DNA of 64,000 bases, from NCBI RefSeq assembly GCF_000332645.1, contig NZ_AMXN01000001.1, forward strand, positions 62,001 to 126,000, in the 5' to 3' direction. The notes below the pieces were generated by a model. It was given only the letters and a program-made list of their open reading frames with translations. It ran no database searches and had not been told where the DNA came from. This DNA comes from Bacillus inaquosorum KCTC 13429. Its GTDB lineage: Bacteria > Bacillota > Bacilli > Bacillales > Bacillaceae. Of the stretch, positions 63,265 through 64,000 are shown piece after piece (the first letter of the stretch is position 1; each line of letters begins with the position of its first letter). The translations under genes and the position numbers were made by a program.

Positions 63265-63294
63265 AAAAGCTTGCAGTATGTCTGCAAGCTTTTC
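63265..63294 (+). terminator. Terminator of the small lipoprotein gene
   Basis: AAAAGCTTGCAG and CTGCAAGCTTTT form a 12-pair stem with a 5-base loop, right after the stop codon and facing the end of the next gene. Confidence 0.85.
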
Positions 63295-63297
63295 ACA

Positions 63298-64000
63298 TTA
63301 CAAAAAATAAGTATTTAATTTCTCTCCAAACTCTGAAGGGCCGATGTCACGTTTTTGACCCTCACCGCCGTTTTTATGAATCGTAAAATGGCGGTCTGAC
63401 ATGACCATCCGTCCGTTCGGCGTCAGCTTTGAGGCGAGCAGTGATTTGTTAAACGGAGATTTTTCATGAGAGTGAATCATGTCCTTCATGTCATCTAAAT
63501 CACCGGCATCACTCTCTTCAAGGGTAAAGGCGTAACCGATTTGCCAGCCTTCCCCTTTGTCCATCAACAGGACATGGCTGCCCTTTTCTGTCTCTTCTTC
63601 TTTGATTCGGAATGACCCGACAGGTGATTGTACCGTTTCTCCAGAAAGCGGTATCGGCTGGAGCGCCAGGTTGATGCCAAATCCAATATCAACGATATAA
63701 TCGCCTTTTTCCGCAGACAGCAATACAGCAGCATGCGTTCCTTCTAGTGCCCATTCTTCTTGTTGTCCTGCATAAACCGTTCCCCGAATGAGCTTCACAT
63801 GAAATCCGGCCTCACGCAAGACAAAATAAAGAAAACCATTTAAATCATAGCACAGGCCGCCGTGCTGTTCTTTGACCAGGCGGCGCCATAGCTCTTCTTT
63901 TGTTATGTTGTAATTCTCTTTTGCGAGTACGGCACGGTTTTCAAATGGAAAACGGTATGCCATTGATTTGAGAAAAAGGGGGAGATCAACGAAGCTGACA
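63298..64000 (-). CDS. yvcN: Arylamine N-acetyltransferase family protein YvcN (5' end missing)
   Basis: The frame is open to the right edge, encoding at least 234 residues. The NAT triad is visible: Cys in EQHGGLCYDLN, His in LEGTHAAVLL and Asp in YIVDIGFGINL. The Met at 63963 is internal: VSFVDLPLFLKSMAYRFPFEN runs through it, matching the family's FEN-containing N-terminal segment. The start codon lies beyond the window. The name is by similarity to 168 YvcN and by context. Confidence 0.88.
   Translation of the reverse strand, partial: VSFVDLPLFLKSMAYRFPFENRAVLAKENYNITKEELWRRLVKEQHGGLCYDLNGFLYFVLREAGFHVKLIRGTVYAGQQEEWALEGTHAAVLLSAEKGDYIVDIGFGINLALQPIPLSGETVQSPVGSFRIKEEETEKGSHVLLMDKGEGWQIGYAFTLEESDAGDLDDMKDMIHSHEKSPFNKSLLASKLTPNGRMVMSDRHFTIHKNGGEGQKRDIGPSEFGEKLNTYFL

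Overview
The window is a chromosomal segment of a Bacillus subtilis-group bacterium. The evidence is gene order and gene content: a galactan operon, the L-lactate permease, sigL, a complete 15-gene epsA-O exopolysaccharide operon, slrR, padC, sacB-levB, clpP, the maltodextrin (mdx) operon and a PsdRS-PsdAB-type lantibiotic detoxification module all sit in the order I remember from B. subtilis 168. Many encoded proteins look almost identical to remembered 168 proteins but differ at scattered residues. At two places genes I expect from 168 (pnbA between slrR and padC, and cotQ-type genes near yvdQ) are not present. I therefore read it as a close relative or a divergent strain, not 168 itself; species is not resolved.

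Layout. 1-66 is the tail of a PP2C-like phosphatase (probably rsbP). 119-8121 (minus) is the galactan unit ganR / ganS-P-Q-A-B. 8303-10944 is the divergent lutR/lutP pair for L-lactate uptake. 10971-12281 is sigL with the small gene yvfG beside it. 12588-28330 (minus) is epsA-O, with an EAR-type antitermination element between epsB and epsC and a SinR-type palindrome upstream of epsA; slrR is divergent from epsA. 29140-32496 holds a small membrane protein gene, padC-yveG under a PadR-type operator, and the sigmaW-type racX-pbpE pair. 32643-33200 is a C1q/TNF-like jelly-roll protein gene that I do not place in 168; it has a strong ribosome binding site in front of an ATA codon. 33504-36786 is the sacB-levB levan operon with its SacY-type RAT/terminator leader. 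36894-40420 contains yveA, yvdT, the SMR pair yvdS-yvdR and yvdQ, followed by tRNA-Arg(CCG) and clpP. 41587-53436 (minus) is the maltodextrin cluster mdxR-mdxD-mdxE-mdxF-mdxG-yvdJ-mdxK-malL-pgcM. 53691-56945 is yvdD, yvdC and a SulP transporter/carbonic anhydrase pair. 57339-62907 is yvcT and psdRS-psdAB. The right edge has a small lipoprotein gene and a truncated arylamine N-acetyltransferase gene.

How it fits together. Much of the segment concerns use of plant and matrix polysaccharides (galactan, starch, sucrose/levan) and building the biofilm matrix (eps, levan). Two paralogous sugar ABC importers (gan, mdx) each encode a binding protein and two permeases but no ATPase. Both are governed by LacI-family repressors with nearby candidate cre sites, consistent with carbon catabolite control. 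eps and lutR/lutP belong to the SinR/SlrR/LutR biofilm network in B. subtilis.

I did not find a convincing wholly undescribed system. The features most worth a second look are the C1q-like gene with its apparent ATA start, the matching YvdT-type operators before yvdT and yvdS-yvdR, the 12-bp alternative pairing around the terminator-like hairpin before epsC, and the small membrane protein gene at the place where pnbA was expected. There are no CRISPR arrays, prophages or recognisable insertion sequences.
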